Assembly (NCBI GenBank): GCA_017962145.1
Contig: JAGCVX010000009.1
Span: 1-64,000 of the forward strand
Reading direction: 5' to 3'
Source of the DNA: Clostridiales bacterium
GTDB lineage: Bacteria > Bacillota > Clostridia > Saccharofermentanales > Saccharofermentanaceae
Length of the DNA: 64,000 bases
A model generated the notes under the pieces. That model was not told the DNA's origin and did not search any database. It saw nothing but the letters and a program-made list of their open reading frames with translations. The translations under genes and the position numbers were made by a program. Positions 47,780 to 56,509 of the stretch are shown here, in pieces (the first letter of the stretch is position 1; each line of letters opens with the position of its first letter).

Positions 47780-49951
47780 TTATTTAACGAGCTCGAAATG
47801 AACTGCATCAAGATAGTAATCATCCTTAACCTCTGTGGTCTCCCAGTAGAGCTTCAGAGTTGTCATGCCTTCCGGAATGTCATACTCGCCTGCTGCTGTG
47901 ATCCACTTGTTGGTTGTCATATCGAGGATACCCTCGACGATGACCCACTCTCCGCTGCTGGTATCGATGTCCTCGATATGAGGCCACAGATCGTTGATAT
48001 CAGCTGTGAAAGATACCTGATCAGCTGTTGTCTTGATAGCGAAGGAGTACTTAACCTTCTTGCCGATGAAACGGGATACATCGATGGTATAACCATCCCA
48101 TGTCTCTGTAGCACCGGAAACGCACAGGCACTTCTTTCCTTCGTAAGCGTCCTTCTCAACTACAGAGAGAGCAACACCTGCACGGTTACCACCGCTGAAT
48201 GTACCGTCTTCGTAGTTCTCATCGATCGGATCATCTTCCTTCGGCGGCTCAACATAGTCGTCCGGCTTCGGGATCTCTCCGCCCTTCTTAGCGTTTACAA
48301 CGCCGTCGAAGGCAAGTTTCTTAGACAGATCACCCTTAAAGAGTACAGGTGTCTGCTCACGACGCCAGGAACCTGCATCTGTCAGACCCCAGATCGTTAC
48401 GCTCTCGATGTCGATGCCTTCCTTCTTGAGGGCAAGGAGTGTCTCGAACAGTGCCTGATAGTAGAGGCCCTGCTCATAATCTGCATTAAATGCCGGAGCA
48501 TTTACATCCAGCTCAGTAATGTGGATTGTTACACCCAGCTCATCAACGTACTTCTTGATGCACTCTGCATACTTGTCAACCGGAGCGTCAGAGATCGTGA
48601 TGTGGGACTGCATGCCCATACCATCGAGGTTACCGGCTTCAGCGATCGGATTGAGGACTTCGATGATCTTGTCCTGCTTCTTTGTGAAGTATTCGTTGTA
48701 ATCGTTGTAGAAGAGCTTGATTCCTTCCGGAGCATACTTTCTTGCATATTCGAAAGCGTACTCGAGGAAATCGTCACCGATGGTCTTTGTCCAGTAGCTC
48801 TCACGGAGGTTGTAGTTGTCATCTACACACTCATTTGCTACGTCAAACGCATAGAACAGATCCGGATAGTTCTCGCCAACATACTCGAATACACCCTTGA
48901 TGTAGTTCTCCATACGTGTCAGCATGAGCTCACGGGAAGCGAGTTCTCCGTTTGTATCATAGTTCTCATAGAAGAACCACTGCGGTGTCTGAGAGTGCCA
49001 GATCAAAGTATGACCACGCATCTTCAGGCCATTTTCAACTGCGAAGTCGAGGATCGGCTCACATCTGGAGAAATCCAGAGCCGGGCACTCGTTATACTTA
49101 GCAGGATCAGCCAGAGTTGTCTGGGCATCCATAATGTTTTCAGGCTTCATCTCGTTCTCACATGTGATGGAGTTGAATTCCTGGAGCAGGAGCTGTCTCG
49201 GCTCGTCATGCTCGTTAGAGATCATGGAATCCGGAACGCAGCATCCGATAAGGAAATCGTCCTTATAGAGTTCCTTGAGGGACTCGTAGGAAGATGTATC
49301 AACGAGTTCAACTTCCGGTACATTGGTCGGATCAAAATAATCGCCCTGTACTGTGATGTACATGTAATCGATATAGATATCGTTTGTGTCACCACTCTCT
49401 ACATAGATGTAAACGTTTGTAGCTGTATCCGGGATCGGTGTAGAACCTGTACCCTCTACAAAACCATCTGCGCAGTCTGTGATGTGGAAAAGGTTCGAGT
49501 ATGTCGGGCTTCCGAGAACATCGAACTGCAGGGAGATGATAACATCGCCACCGCCGCACTTAACGGCTGTCTGGATGTTTACAGTGTTACCTGCGAGGAA
49601 ATCACACGGGAAGTTTACACCATTCCATGTGTCCATACGGTTTGTGCAATGCAGAACCTTACCATTTGCCTTGTTGGCATCCTCAACGGAGAGCTGTACG
49701 TCTTCTCCACGCGGTTCATAGGTAACGTCATCTGCACCCATGTCTTCCAGAATGCACGGAACTCCGTCCGGTACATCCGGCTTGTTGACTTCCACCTGCT
49801 CAAAACCACCCTCAGGAGCGGTCTCTGACGTAGCTGACGGCGGCGACCAGACACGACCTGTGTCTTCTGCAGCCTTCTTACAGCCAGCCAGAGAAACAGA
49901 CGAAAGCATGGATAAAGCCAAAATCAAGGCACCCATTTTCTGTTTTTTCAT
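47780..49951 (-). CDS. GH10 endo-xylanase lipoprotein with two carbohydrate-binding modules
   Basis: A 723-residue enzyme for cleaving beta-1,4-xylan. The signal peptide ends in the lipobox L-A-G-C (C24), so the enzyme should stay on the outer face of the membrane. An N-terminal CBM22-like beta-sandwich (about 75-205) is followed by the GH10 barrel (about 220-560). Acid/base E374 lies in V-A-N-E and nucleophile E480 in I-T-E-L-D. A second CBM22/CBM4_9-like module (about 575-723) closes the protein. The start ATG 49951 has GGAGGAACG upstream. It has its own promoter, an upstream operator-like palindrome and a terminator. No sugar transporter or other xylan enzyme is adjacent. Confidence 0.92.
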   Translation of the reverse strand: MKKQKMGALILALSMLSSVSLAGCKKAAEDTGRVWSPPSATSETAPEGGFEQVEVNKPDVPDGVPCILEDMGADDVTYEPRGEDVQLSVEDANKANGKVLHCTNRMDTWNGVNFPCDFLAGNTVNIQTAVKCGGGDVIISLQFDVLGSPTYSNLFHITDCADGFVEGTGSTPIPDTATNVYIYVESGDTNDIYIDYMYITVQGDYFDPTNVPEVELVDTSSYESLKELYKDDFLIGCCVPDSMISNEHDEPRQLLLQEFNSITCENEMKPENIMDAQTTLADPAKYNECPALDFSRCEPILDFAVENGLKMRGHTLIWHSQTPQWFFYENYDTNGELASRELMLTRMENYIKGVFEYVGENYPDLFYAFDVANECVDDNYNLRESYWTKTIGDDFLEYAFEYARKYAPEGIKLFYNDYNEYFTKKQDKIIEVLNPIAEAGNLDGMGMQSHITISDAPVDKYAECIKKYVDELGVTIHITELDVNAPAFNADYEQGLYYQALFETLLALKKEGIDIESVTIWGLTDAGSWRREQTPVLFKGDLSKKLAFDGVVNAKKGGEIPKPDDYVEPPKEDDPIDENYEDGTFSGGNRAGVALSVVEKDAYEGKKCLCVSGATETWDGYTIDVSRFIGKKVKYSFAIKTTADQVSFTADINDLWPHIEDIDTSSGEWVIVEGILDMTTNKWITAAGEYDIPEGMTTLKLYWETTEVKDDYYLDAVHFELVK

Positions 49952-50007
49952 TTTTCGTTCCTCCATTTTATGCCGGTATCCTGATCCGGCAAATTTGTTT
50001 CAAGTTC

Positions 50008-50036
50008 ATATTATCCGAAAGCAGGAATTACTGCAA
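50008..50036 (-). promoter_or_regulatory. Xylanase gene promoter
   Basis: On the minus strand TTGCAG (50036-50031) and TAATAT (50013-50008) are 17 bases apart. The leader is about 50 bases and contains a small GCCGG/CCGGC hairpin. Confidence 0.7.
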
Positions 50037-50045
50037 CGGATTTTT

Positions 50046-50059
50046 CGAAATCGCTTTCG
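50046..50059 (-). promoter_or_regulatory. LacI/CcpA-like operator upstream of the xylanase gene
   Basis: The same palindrome-like 14 bases as at 5251-5264 lie 9 bases upstream of the -35. With the preceding T run 19 bases are identical. This placement, centred near -50, suits an activator or an upstream repressor site. Confidence 0.65.
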
Positions 50060-50088
50060 AAAAAAATGTGAAATATTAAGGAATATAG

Positions 50089-50117
50089 AAAAAGCCTCCT
50101 GCATTGTCACAAGAGGC
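50089..50117 (-). terminator. Terminator after the DtxR-type regulator gene
   Basis: On the minus strand GCCTCTTG and CAGGAGGC pair (one G-U) around an 8-base loop and are followed by TTTTTC. Confidence 0.75.
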
Positions 50118-50155
50118 AAAAACATTAGCAAATAATACTGACGTTTCAGAGCATT

Positions 50156-50530
50156 TCAAGCATCGTGCTGCTCAACATGTTCTTTGATCTTCCGGAAGGT
50201 CGACTCACTGATATCGTGCTCGATCCTGCAGGCCTCTTCCGATGCAGTCGTCTCGTCCACGCCAAGAAGAATGAGCGCACGGGAAAGCACACGGTGGCGG
50301 TCATAGATGCGGGTCGCGATCGATTTACCGTTCTTTGTCAGCTTAATGGAACCATCTTCCTCGATCGTGATGAGCTTCTTCTCTTTCAAGATTCCGACGG
50401 CACGGCTGACGCTCGGCTTGGAAAGATCGAGTTCTCTTGCGATATCGACAGAACGAACACTTCCTTTTCTTTCATAAAGAATCAGGATCGTCTCCAGATA
50501 ATCTTCACCGGATTCATATAGACCTTCCAT
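50156..50530 (-). CDS. DtxR/MntR-family metal-dependent regulator
   Basis: A 124-residue transcription factor. The N-terminal winged helix (about 8-65) contains S-V-D-I-A-R-E-L and L-S-K-P-S-V-S-R-A, the recognition helix of the family. A dimerisation segment with D-R-H-R-V and E-H-D-I-S, holding likely metal ligands, follows. It lacks the SH3-like third domain of DtxR/IdeR, so it is MntR-sized. ATG 50530 has GGAGG 8 bases upstream; earlier in-frame ATGs lack this. No metal transporter is adjacent, so the target genes must be elsewhere. Confidence 0.88.
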   Translation of the reverse strand: MEGLYESGEDYLETILILYERKGSVRSVDIARELDLSKPSVSRAVGILKEKKLITIEEDGSIKLTKNGKSIATRIYDRHRVLSRALILLGVDETTASEEACRIEHDISESTFRKIKEHVEQHDA

Positions 50531-50629
50531 CAGTAGATCCTCCATAACAAACGAGTAAAGAAAAACGGCATATAAGCCGTATTCCATAAAACAATAATAT
50601 CATTATCAAAAAAATAAGTCACGGAAAAA

Positions 50630-51106
50630 TCAACGTGTAAGAGAATTAATGATCTCACGGGAATTATCGAGTTCCCACTCACCGTCATTCTTCACCAGTT
50701 CCATCTTAAGCTCCGTCTCACATCCATCGATATAAACCGTAACGGTTACATTTGCATGGTTCTGGTCGATCATCTCTACAGATCCGATCTCATAATATGC
50801 ATCACTAAGAAGGGCTTGTCCGATTATTTCAAACGCTTCGGCAGAATCGATATCCAGATCACCTGTCAGAAGACTTGCACCTAATACAGAAGCATCCGTG
50901 TCTTTATTGTTCGTCTTCACATTTTTACGGTCTTTGAGATCATAAGAAGCATTCGCATCTTTGCATCCGGTAGAAATCATGATGCTGCTGGCACATTCTT
51001 TCACCTGTCCTTTACGAACACGTCCATCCTGGATCACGCCGCCAACGATCATGACGATCACCAGAAAAAAAATGACAGTCGAATAAAGCAGAATCGATCT
51101 CTTCAT
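50630..51106 (-). CDS. Membrane-anchored protein of unknown function
   Basis: A 158-residue protein with one N-terminal helix (about 5-24) and an outer domain. The domain has two cysteines, C38 and C48 (possible disulfide), then an alpha/beta segment typical of NTF2-like or DUF4878-type envelope proteins; that comparison is weak. AAGGAG precedes ATG 51106. TTGTTT and TGTTAT 17 bases apart upstream are a weak candidate promoter. I do not recognise the family. Confidence 0.65.
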   Translation of the reverse strand: MKRSILLYSTVIFFLVIVMIVGGVIQDGRVRKGQVKECASSIMISTGCKDANASYDLKDRKNVKTNNKDTDASVLGASLLTGDLDIDSAEAFEIIGQALLSDAYYEIGSVEMIDQNHANVTVTVYIDGCETELKMELVKNDGEWELDNSREIINSLTR

Positions 51107-51228
51107 GAAAAACTCCTTAGCCAATAATCATCCACAGGTAAATAATAACACTAAGTGTATTTACTGTAAACAATTTGTGAACAATTATGTACATAAATTA
51201 GACAGGAGCGTCACAAATCTGATAAATT

Positions 51229-52002
51229 TTACTTATCCTGATGAATATCAAGTTGCGGGAACGGAATCGAGATATTGTTTTCACGAAGAACACGATCTAC
51301 GGTCTTGAGCACTTTACGGCGGATAGATGCACGTTTTGCAGGCGGTCCGAATACACGGATACGATACTTGATCGCAGAATCAAGGTACTCCTGGATCCCG
51401 AGGAATTCTGCCTTGCGGATATCTTTTTCAGCAGCAAGGTCCTTCACGATCTGATCCATCACTTCCTGAACTTTCTCGCTCTTTTCGCGATAAGAAAGAG
51501 GAATATCGATTACCTGAAGATCGTTATAGACCATGACCTTATCGATGTTGCGGTTACAGATACGAACTTCGTATCCCTCTTCCCCGTTCACAAGTCTGGT
51601 CGATTTAAGCGTCATAGTGGAAACGCGGCCGACATAATCTCCGATCTTAACGACATCACCGACACGGAAAAAGTTTTCACTGATGATGTTCACGCCCATG
51701 ATGATATCTTTAAGGCCATCCTGAAGCGAAAGACCTACGATAACACTGACGATACCAAGACCGGCAATCGCACTGGAAACATTTACGCCGTTGACCTGCA
51801 AAATAACAAGTACACAGCTGATCGCGAGCAAATACTTTACAATATTGAGAATGATCGCAGCAAATGCATCCTTCTTATCCGAGTTGCCTGTAAGCTTTTT
51901 CACAAAGCGCTTCATCGCAAACCAGATGATCATAGCAACGATCACGGTACCGATACAGATGTATGGTTTCGGCGACAACAGCCATTTAACTATTTCTTCC
52001 AT
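51229..52002 (-). CDS. Small-conductance mechanosensitive channel (MscS family)
   Basis: A 257-residue MscS-type channel that opens under membrane tension to release solutes. Helices lie at about 14-32 and 45-70. A pore helix rich in Gly/Ala (A-I-A-G-L-G-I-V-S-V) is followed by the G-L-S-L-Q-D and F-R-V-G-D-x-V-K-I-G-D motifs of the beta domain. ATG 52002 follows GAGGA. A longer reading frame upstream runs through tRNA-Pro and is rejected. Confidence 0.93.
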   Translation of the reverse strand: MEEIVKWLLSPKPYICIGTVIVAMIIWFAMKRFVKKLTGNSDKKDAFAAIILNIVKYLLAISCVLVILQVNGVNVSSAIAGLGIVSVIVGLSLQDGLKDIIMGVNIISENFFRVGDVVKIGDYVGRVSTMTLKSTRLVNGEEGYEVRICNRNIDKVMVYNDLQVIDIPLSYREKSEKVQEVMDQIVKDLAAEKDIRKAEFLGIQEYLDSAIKYRIRVFGPPAKRASIRRKVLKTVDRVLRENNISIPFPQLDIHQDK

Positions 52003-52046
52003 ATTATTTCCTCGTTTGTAAAGTGCTATTATTATACGAAAAAAGT

Positions 52047-52090
52047 AAAAAAAGAAAAAGTGCTTACAGTTTTTATGCTGTAAACACTTT
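52047..52090 (-). terminator. Terminator after tRNA-Pro
   Basis: On the minus strand a 14-base-pair stem (one G-U) directly after the tRNA closes an 8-base loop and is followed by TTTTTCTTTTTTT. Confidence 0.85.
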
Positions 52091-52166
52091 TGGTCGGAGT
52101 GGCGAGACTCGAACTCGCGGCCTCTTGCTCCCGAAGCAAGCACTCTACCACCTGAGCCACACCCCG
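52091..52166 (-). tRNA. tRNA-Pro (CGG)
   Basis: A cloverleaf with encoded CCA. Acceptor strands CGGGGTG and CACTCCG pair. The anticodon stem CTTGC/GCAAG holds loop TTCGGGA, giving anticodon CGG. The T arm contains GTTCGAGTC. Confidence 0.96.
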
Positions 52167-52358
52167 TTGCGTGAACCACTAAATCATACTTCTAAATTTC
52201 CATCATGTCAACAAGAAAAATAACAGAAAACATAAGAATTCTTAGATTTTGTGCATTTTGCGATTTGCATTTCTTTAAGAATAATTATAATATCTCCTAT
52301 GTAAGTAATTGAACCATATTCAATTTCAATTATGAGGAGAAAGAAAGGAAAAGAAAGT

Positions 52359-53486
52359 ATGAAGAAAAAAGTGACAAGCATTTTATCTTTTGTCATCGCA
52401 GGCACGATGCTTCTGACATCTTGCGATGCACTGTCCGGTTCTAAGGAGAAGGACAAGAAGAAAAAGGGTGACCTCAACGAAGACATCGTAGATTGTGTTG
52501 AAGGTTACTTCGGAAAGATCACAGACATGAGCTTCAGCAAGCTCGACAAATTCGTCGAGGATTCTGCCTGGAGCGATCTGGATCTGAAGTCTGATGAGTT
52601 CGATATTTTAAGCGCTTATCTTAGCCGTGTTGAGATCGAAGTTACCGAGACAGACGGCGACGATGATGACGACGAAGGTTCTGCTACATTCACTATGACA
52701 TATGTTGATCTTGGCGAAGTCATCGACGGCCTGGATTCCGATGCAGAACTCGATGATATCATCGATGCACTCGAAGACAAGAAGGTTGAGACCACTGAAG
52801 AAGAGATTGAGATCGACCTGACAAATGATGATGGCTGGCTGATCGACGATGACTCTGATATCTACGACACATTGATGGAAGATATTGAAGATCTGTTCGA
52901 CATGGTAGCAGTTGAAGCAACAACAACGACAACTACTGAAGCTACAACAGATGCTACAACCACTACTACACAGGATACAACAACAGCTACAACGACAGCT
53001 CCTAATGATCCGGCACCGGTAGTCACACAGCCGCAGCCGTCTAAGGTTGCTCCGCACATCGTTGATACAGACACATTCATCAAGCTTTGCGAAGAAATGA
53101 ATCTTGAAGCAGAGGACAATTCCAGCGGAGACATCATCATGAAGATGTACAATGACGCAGCTGAAGAATTCATGGTTCTTTACATCTATTCTGACAACCT
53201 TGCTGATTACGAGTCTGAGCTTGATGGTCTGATCGAAGAGCTTCTCTACGAAGACATCTGCATCCAGGATGGTTCCGTAACAGACGAGTGGGCTGGAAAT
53301 ACTCACCACATCATGTCTGAAAACAACAGCTACTTCGATGGCGATAATCTTGATATCTACCTCTATCGTGATGACAACTCTCTGGCACTGATCGTTTGTG
53401 ATCAGGTTCCGCAGGCAGACTTCGGTATTGCTTACTACGAACTCATCCAGAAGTTCGGCATCTATGATTTCGGTTTTGATGTTTAA
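52359..53486 (+). CDS. Acidic lipoprotein with Thr-rich linker
   Basis: A 375-residue predicted lipoprotein with lipobox L-T-S-C at about residues 19-22. A Lys-rich patch follows, then a very acidic domain (about 35-180) containing D-D-D-D-E-G. A linker of some 35 residues is nearly all Thr, with Ala, Asp and Glu (about 187-225). A second globular domain (about 235-375) ends the protein. AAAGGA precedes ATG 52359; an ATG nine codons upstream would disrupt the signal peptide. It is monocistronic with a terminator. Function unknown. Confidence 0.75.
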   Translation: MKKKVTSILSFVIAGTMLLTSCDALSGSKEKDKKKKGDLNEDIVDCVEGYFGKITDMSFSKLDKFVEDSAWSDLDLKSDEFDILSAYLSRVEIEVTETDGDDDDDEGSATFTMTYVDLGEVIDGLDSDAELDDIIDALEDKKVETTEEEIEIDLTNDDGWLIDDDSDIYDTLMEDIEDLFDMVAVEATTTTTTEATTDATTTTTQDTTTATTTAPNDPAPVVTQPQPSKVAPHIVDTDTFIKLCEEMNLEAEDNSSGDIIMKMYNDAAEEFMVLYIYSDNLADYESELDGLIEELLYEDICIQDGSVTDEWAGNTHHIMSENNSYFDGDNLDIYLYRDDNSLALIVCDQVPQADFGIAYYELIQKFGIYDFGFDV

Positions 53487-53510
53487 TAGCAAGTTTGCTC
53501 ACTAATGAAA

Positions 53511-53539
53511 AGAGCCGGTTTAAAACCGGCTCTTTTTTT
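53511..53539. terminator. Bidirectional terminator between a lipoprotein gene and thrS
   Basis: AGAGCCGGTT and AACCGGCTCT pair around a 3-base loop, with A and T runs on the two sides. It serves the convergent genes at 52359-53486 and 53589-55367. Confidence 0.85.
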
Positions 53540-53588
53540 CTTCAATTAAAAGTGCATTTCAAGCAGGAGCTTGATCGGACAGATCCGA

Positions 53589-55367
53589 TCAGCCCAGAAC
53601 TGCCTTCTTGCTTTCGATCTCTCCGAGGATCTTCTCTGTGATCGCGTCGAGGGACATGGAACCCAGATCATTTTCAAATCTGGAACGAACGGATACTGTA
53701 CCCTCTTCTACTTCCTTATCGCCTACTGTAAACATGTAGATGACCTTTTCGATATTTGCTTCACGGATCTTCTTACCAAGCTTCTCAGAGCGGTCGTCGA
53801 CCTCAGCACGGATACCCTTGGCACGGAGTGCGTCGCGGATCTCAAAGGATCGATCCAGATGCGCATCGGCGATCGGCAGGATACGTACCTGCTCCGGAGC
53901 CATCCAAAGAGGCAGACAGCCGGCATACTTTTCGATGAGGTAAGCCAGTGTTCTTTCGAAGCAGCCGAGGCTGGTTCTGTGGATGATGTAAGGAAGCTTC
54001 TTCTGACCGTCCTTATCGATGTATTCCATGCCGAACTTTTCAGCCAGCAGCATGTCGATCTGGATCGTAACGATCGTATCTTCCTTACCGAATACGTTCT
54101 TATACTGGATATCGAGCTTCGGTCCATAGAATGCGGCTTCGTCGATACCGACAGTGTACTGCAGACCGAGATCGTCGAGGATCGTCTTCATAGCGCCCTG
54201 AGCAGCTTCCCACTGTTCCTTTGTACCTTCGTACTTGTTCTTCGGGTTTTCCGGATCCCACTGGGAGAAACGGAATGTGCAGTCCTCGAGGATACCGAGT
54301 GTTCCGAGGAAGTACTTAGCCAGTTCGAGGCAGTTGCTGAACTCCTGCTCGAGCTGATCCGGGCGGATGATGTAGTGGCCCTCAGAGATCGTGAACTGAC
54401 GGACACGGATCAGACCATGCATCTCACCGCTGTCCTCGTTTCTGAACAGAGTAGATGTTTCTGTAAGACGCATCGGAAGATCACGGTAACTTCTCTGACG
54501 GTTCAGGAATACCTGATACTGGAACGGACAGGTCATCGGACGAAGTGCGAAGCACTCCTTTGTCTCGTCGTCCGGGTCGCCCATGATGAACATGCCATCA
54601 CGATAGTGATCCCAGTGACCGGAGATCTTGTAGAGGTCACGCTTTGCGAAATAAGGTGTCTTAGTAAGAAGGCAGCCGTTCTTCTGCTCAACGTCTTCTA
54701 CCCAGCGCTGAAGAAGCTGGATAACACGTGCGCCCTTCGGCAGAAGGATCGGAAGACCCTGACCGATATAATCTACAGTTGTGAAATACTCGAGCTCACG
54801 GCCGAGCTTGTTGTGGTCACGCTTCAAAGCTTCTTCACGAGCCGTTACGAAAGCCTTGAGCTGCTCCTTATCCGGGAAAGATGTACCATAGATACGCTGC
54901 AGCATCTTGTTCTTTTCAGATCCTCTCCAGTATGCGCCTGCACATGAAAGAAGCTTGAAAGCCTTGATCTCGCCGGTGCTTTCCATATGCGGACCTGCAC
55001 AAAGATCAGTAAACTCCCCCTGCTTATAGAAAGAGATGATCGCATCTTCCGGAAGATCGTCGATGAGCTCTACCTTGTAGGGCTCGCCCTTTTCTTCCAT
55101 GAACTTTCTGGCTTCTGCACGCGGCAGTTCGAAACGCTCGATTGGAAGATTCTCTTTGCAGATCTTCTTCATCTCCTCTTCGATCTTCTTCAGATCGTCG
55201 CTTGTGAATGCCTCATCTCTGTCGAAATCATAGTAGAAACCATCTTCGATCGAAGGACCGATCGCCAGTTTCGTTTCCGGCCACAGTCTCTTGATCGCCT
55301 GCGCCATAATGTGCGAAGTACTATGACGATACTTGTTTCTTTCTTCTTTGTTTGTAAAATCAACCAT
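53589..55367 (-). CDS. thrS: Threonyl-tRNA synthetase lacking the TGS domain
   Basis: A 592-residue ThrRS that charges tRNA-Thr and edits Ser-tRNA-Thr. The editing domain has H-S-T-S-H near residue 14 and D-L-C-A-G-P-H. The catalytic core has the zinc cysteine in M-T-C-P and motif 2 R-N-E-D-S-G-E-M-H-G. The usual ~60-residue N-terminal TGS domain is missing: AAAGGAGGAATACGAA sits right before ATG 55367, and the upstream frame is the T-box RNA. Expression is probably controlled by that T-box. Confidence 0.95.
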   Translation of the reverse strand: MVDFTNKEERNKYRHSTSHIMAQAIKRLWPETKLAIGPSIEDGFYYDFDRDEAFTSDDLKKIEEEMKKICKENLPIERFELPRAEARKFMEEKGEPYKVELIDDLPEDAIISFYKQGEFTDLCAGPHMESTGEIKAFKLLSCAGAYWRGSEKNKMLQRIYGTSFPDKEQLKAFVTAREEALKRDHNKLGRELEYFTTVDYIGQGLPILLPKGARVIQLLQRWVEDVEQKNGCLLTKTPYFAKRDLYKISGHWDHYRDGMFIMGDPDDETKECFALRPMTCPFQYQVFLNRQRSYRDLPMRLTETSTLFRNEDSGEMHGLIRVRQFTISEGHYIIRPDQLEQEFSNCLELAKYFLGTLGILEDCTFRFSQWDPENPKNKYEGTKEQWEAAQGAMKTILDDLGLQYTVGIDEAAFYGPKLDIQYKNVFGKEDTIVTIQIDMLLAEKFGMEYIDKDGQKKLPYIIHRTSLGCFERTLAYLIEKYAGCLPLWMAPEQVRILPIADAHLDRSFEIRDALRAKGIRAEVDDRSEKLGKKIREANIEKVIYMFTVGDKEVEEGTVSVRSRFENDLGSMSLDAITEKILGEIESKKAVLG

Positions 55368-55413
55368 TTCGTATTCCTCCTTTATGGTTTCATCTATCGT
55401 TTCTAAAGAGATA

Positions 55414-55677
55414 CAAAAAAGCCATGTATCCCAAAACAAGGGATGCATGACTGCACGGTTCCACCCTAATTGCCGATCCACTCATCGAAACGGCCACTCA
55501 TTCACATGTTAACGCTCGTTTAAAGCGGCGACCGGATACACATCGTATCTCGATTTCCCCGGTGCAACTCGGAGGGGGTTTCTTCTTACTTAATCCGGGA
55601 AGAGCTTACAGCCCAGGGCTCTTCTTCTCTGTCGGCGTCCTGCAAGAAGACATGTCCTCGTCAACGTCTTTTCGATG
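55414..55677 (-). ncRNA. T-box leader of thrS
   Basis: A tRNA-sensing leader. The conserved antiterminator sequence AGGGTGGAACCGTG is at 55467-55454 on the minus strand. The competing terminator (CATGCATCCC / GGGATACATG, then a T run) is at 55449-55414. A long structured stem I region lies upstream. Uncharged tRNA-Thr should stabilise the antiterminator and allow thrS expression. I could not place the specifier codon with confidence; an ACC triplet occurs late in stem I. Confidence 0.9.
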
Positions 55678-55683
55678 TTCTTT

Positions 55684-55712
55684 AGTTTAGAACAAGCATT
55701 CGCGAAATGCAA
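55684..55712 (-). promoter_or_regulatory. thrS promoter
   Basis: On the minus strand TTGCAT (55712-55707) and TAAACT (55689-55684) have a 17-base spacer, upstream of the T-box. Confidence 0.65.
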
Positions 55713-55725
55713 GTCCTTTCAACCT

Positions 55726-56496
55726 TTAAATACCAAATAATGCTTCCATCTGCTTATGGAAATCTTTCGCTCTGGTGATCACATCATCAGTAGGTTTCAC
55801 TCCGATTCCCTGGATGATCAGAACCGTATCCTTCGAAAGGATCAATCCGAAATACGTATAGCCGTACCCCGGATTATCCGGATCCAGATAATTCTCATAG
55901 CGCATGGAGTTCTTATCTTTTTCCCAGTCCTGCGTGAAGATACCGGCATTTGAACCTGCGATCATGCGGAGAACTTCATCCAGCGTCTTAAACTCATCTA
56001 CACTCATTACCGTTACGATAAATGCAAATGAATCATCATAGGCAATGAAACCGGTGTCCGTATCCATAAAGGACAGACCGTTCGTCTGACAATGTCTGTG
56101 GATCAGATCCACGTCCAGCGTATCCGGGATATCGTCCAAACTGAAACTGTTATCTGAATCTGTCAAAGCAGCCATATTCGGCATAAGCATTTCAATAGGA
56201 TTCATACGCTCCGAAACAATTTCTTCTTGCGCATCTTCGTCCTTCTTCTTGCGCTCTTTACGACTTGCTCTGTTCTTTTCATCCTCACGGTTCACAAAGA
56301 AAAAGACGGTAAAGACGATGCCTGCGATAAGCAGTACTGCGACTACGATGACCAGAATATTTTTCAAAAGGGTTCTGTCTTTGACAACCACTTCTTCAGG
56401 CTTTGGTTCAAAAGAAACAGACGCAGGTGTATTTAACTCCGACAAAGTCTGCGGAGAAAGCACCGGCGTCTGATTATTCTGGTTCATATCGCTCAC
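55726..56496 (-). CDS. Single-pass membrane protein of unknown function
   Basis: A 256-residue protein with a ~40-residue cytoplasmic N-terminus, one helix (about 45-68), a basic/acidic linker and an outer domain. The outer domain (about 110-256) resembles the periplasmic parts of other lipoproteins in this window but carries no motif I recognise. It is the third gene of the operon with the two LRR/DUF4214 proteins (13-base gap), so it may help assemble or anchor them. Confidence 0.65.
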   Translation of the reverse strand: MSDMNQNNQTPVLSPQTLSELNTPASVSFEPKPEEVVVKDRTLLKNILVIVVAVLLIAGIVFTVFFFVNREDEKNRASRKERKKKDEDAQEEIVSERMNPIEMLMPNMAALTDSDNSFSLDDIPDTLDVDLIHRHCQTNGLSFMDTDTGFIAYDDSFAFIVTVMSVDEFKTLDEVLRMIAGSNAGIFTQDWEKDKNSMRYENYLDPDNPGYGYTYFGLILSKDTVLIIQGIGVKPTDDVITRAKDFHKQMEALFGI

Positions 56497-56509
56497 TATA
56501 ACAAATACC

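Noticed and set aside
51229..52179. Longer start for the MscS-family channel
   Set aside because: The extension reads through tRNA-Pro and its terminator; ATG 52002 has a proper ribosome site and fits the family.
53589..55481. Longer start for thrS
   Set aside because: The extra 38 codons are translated T-box terminator sequence and show no TGS domain.
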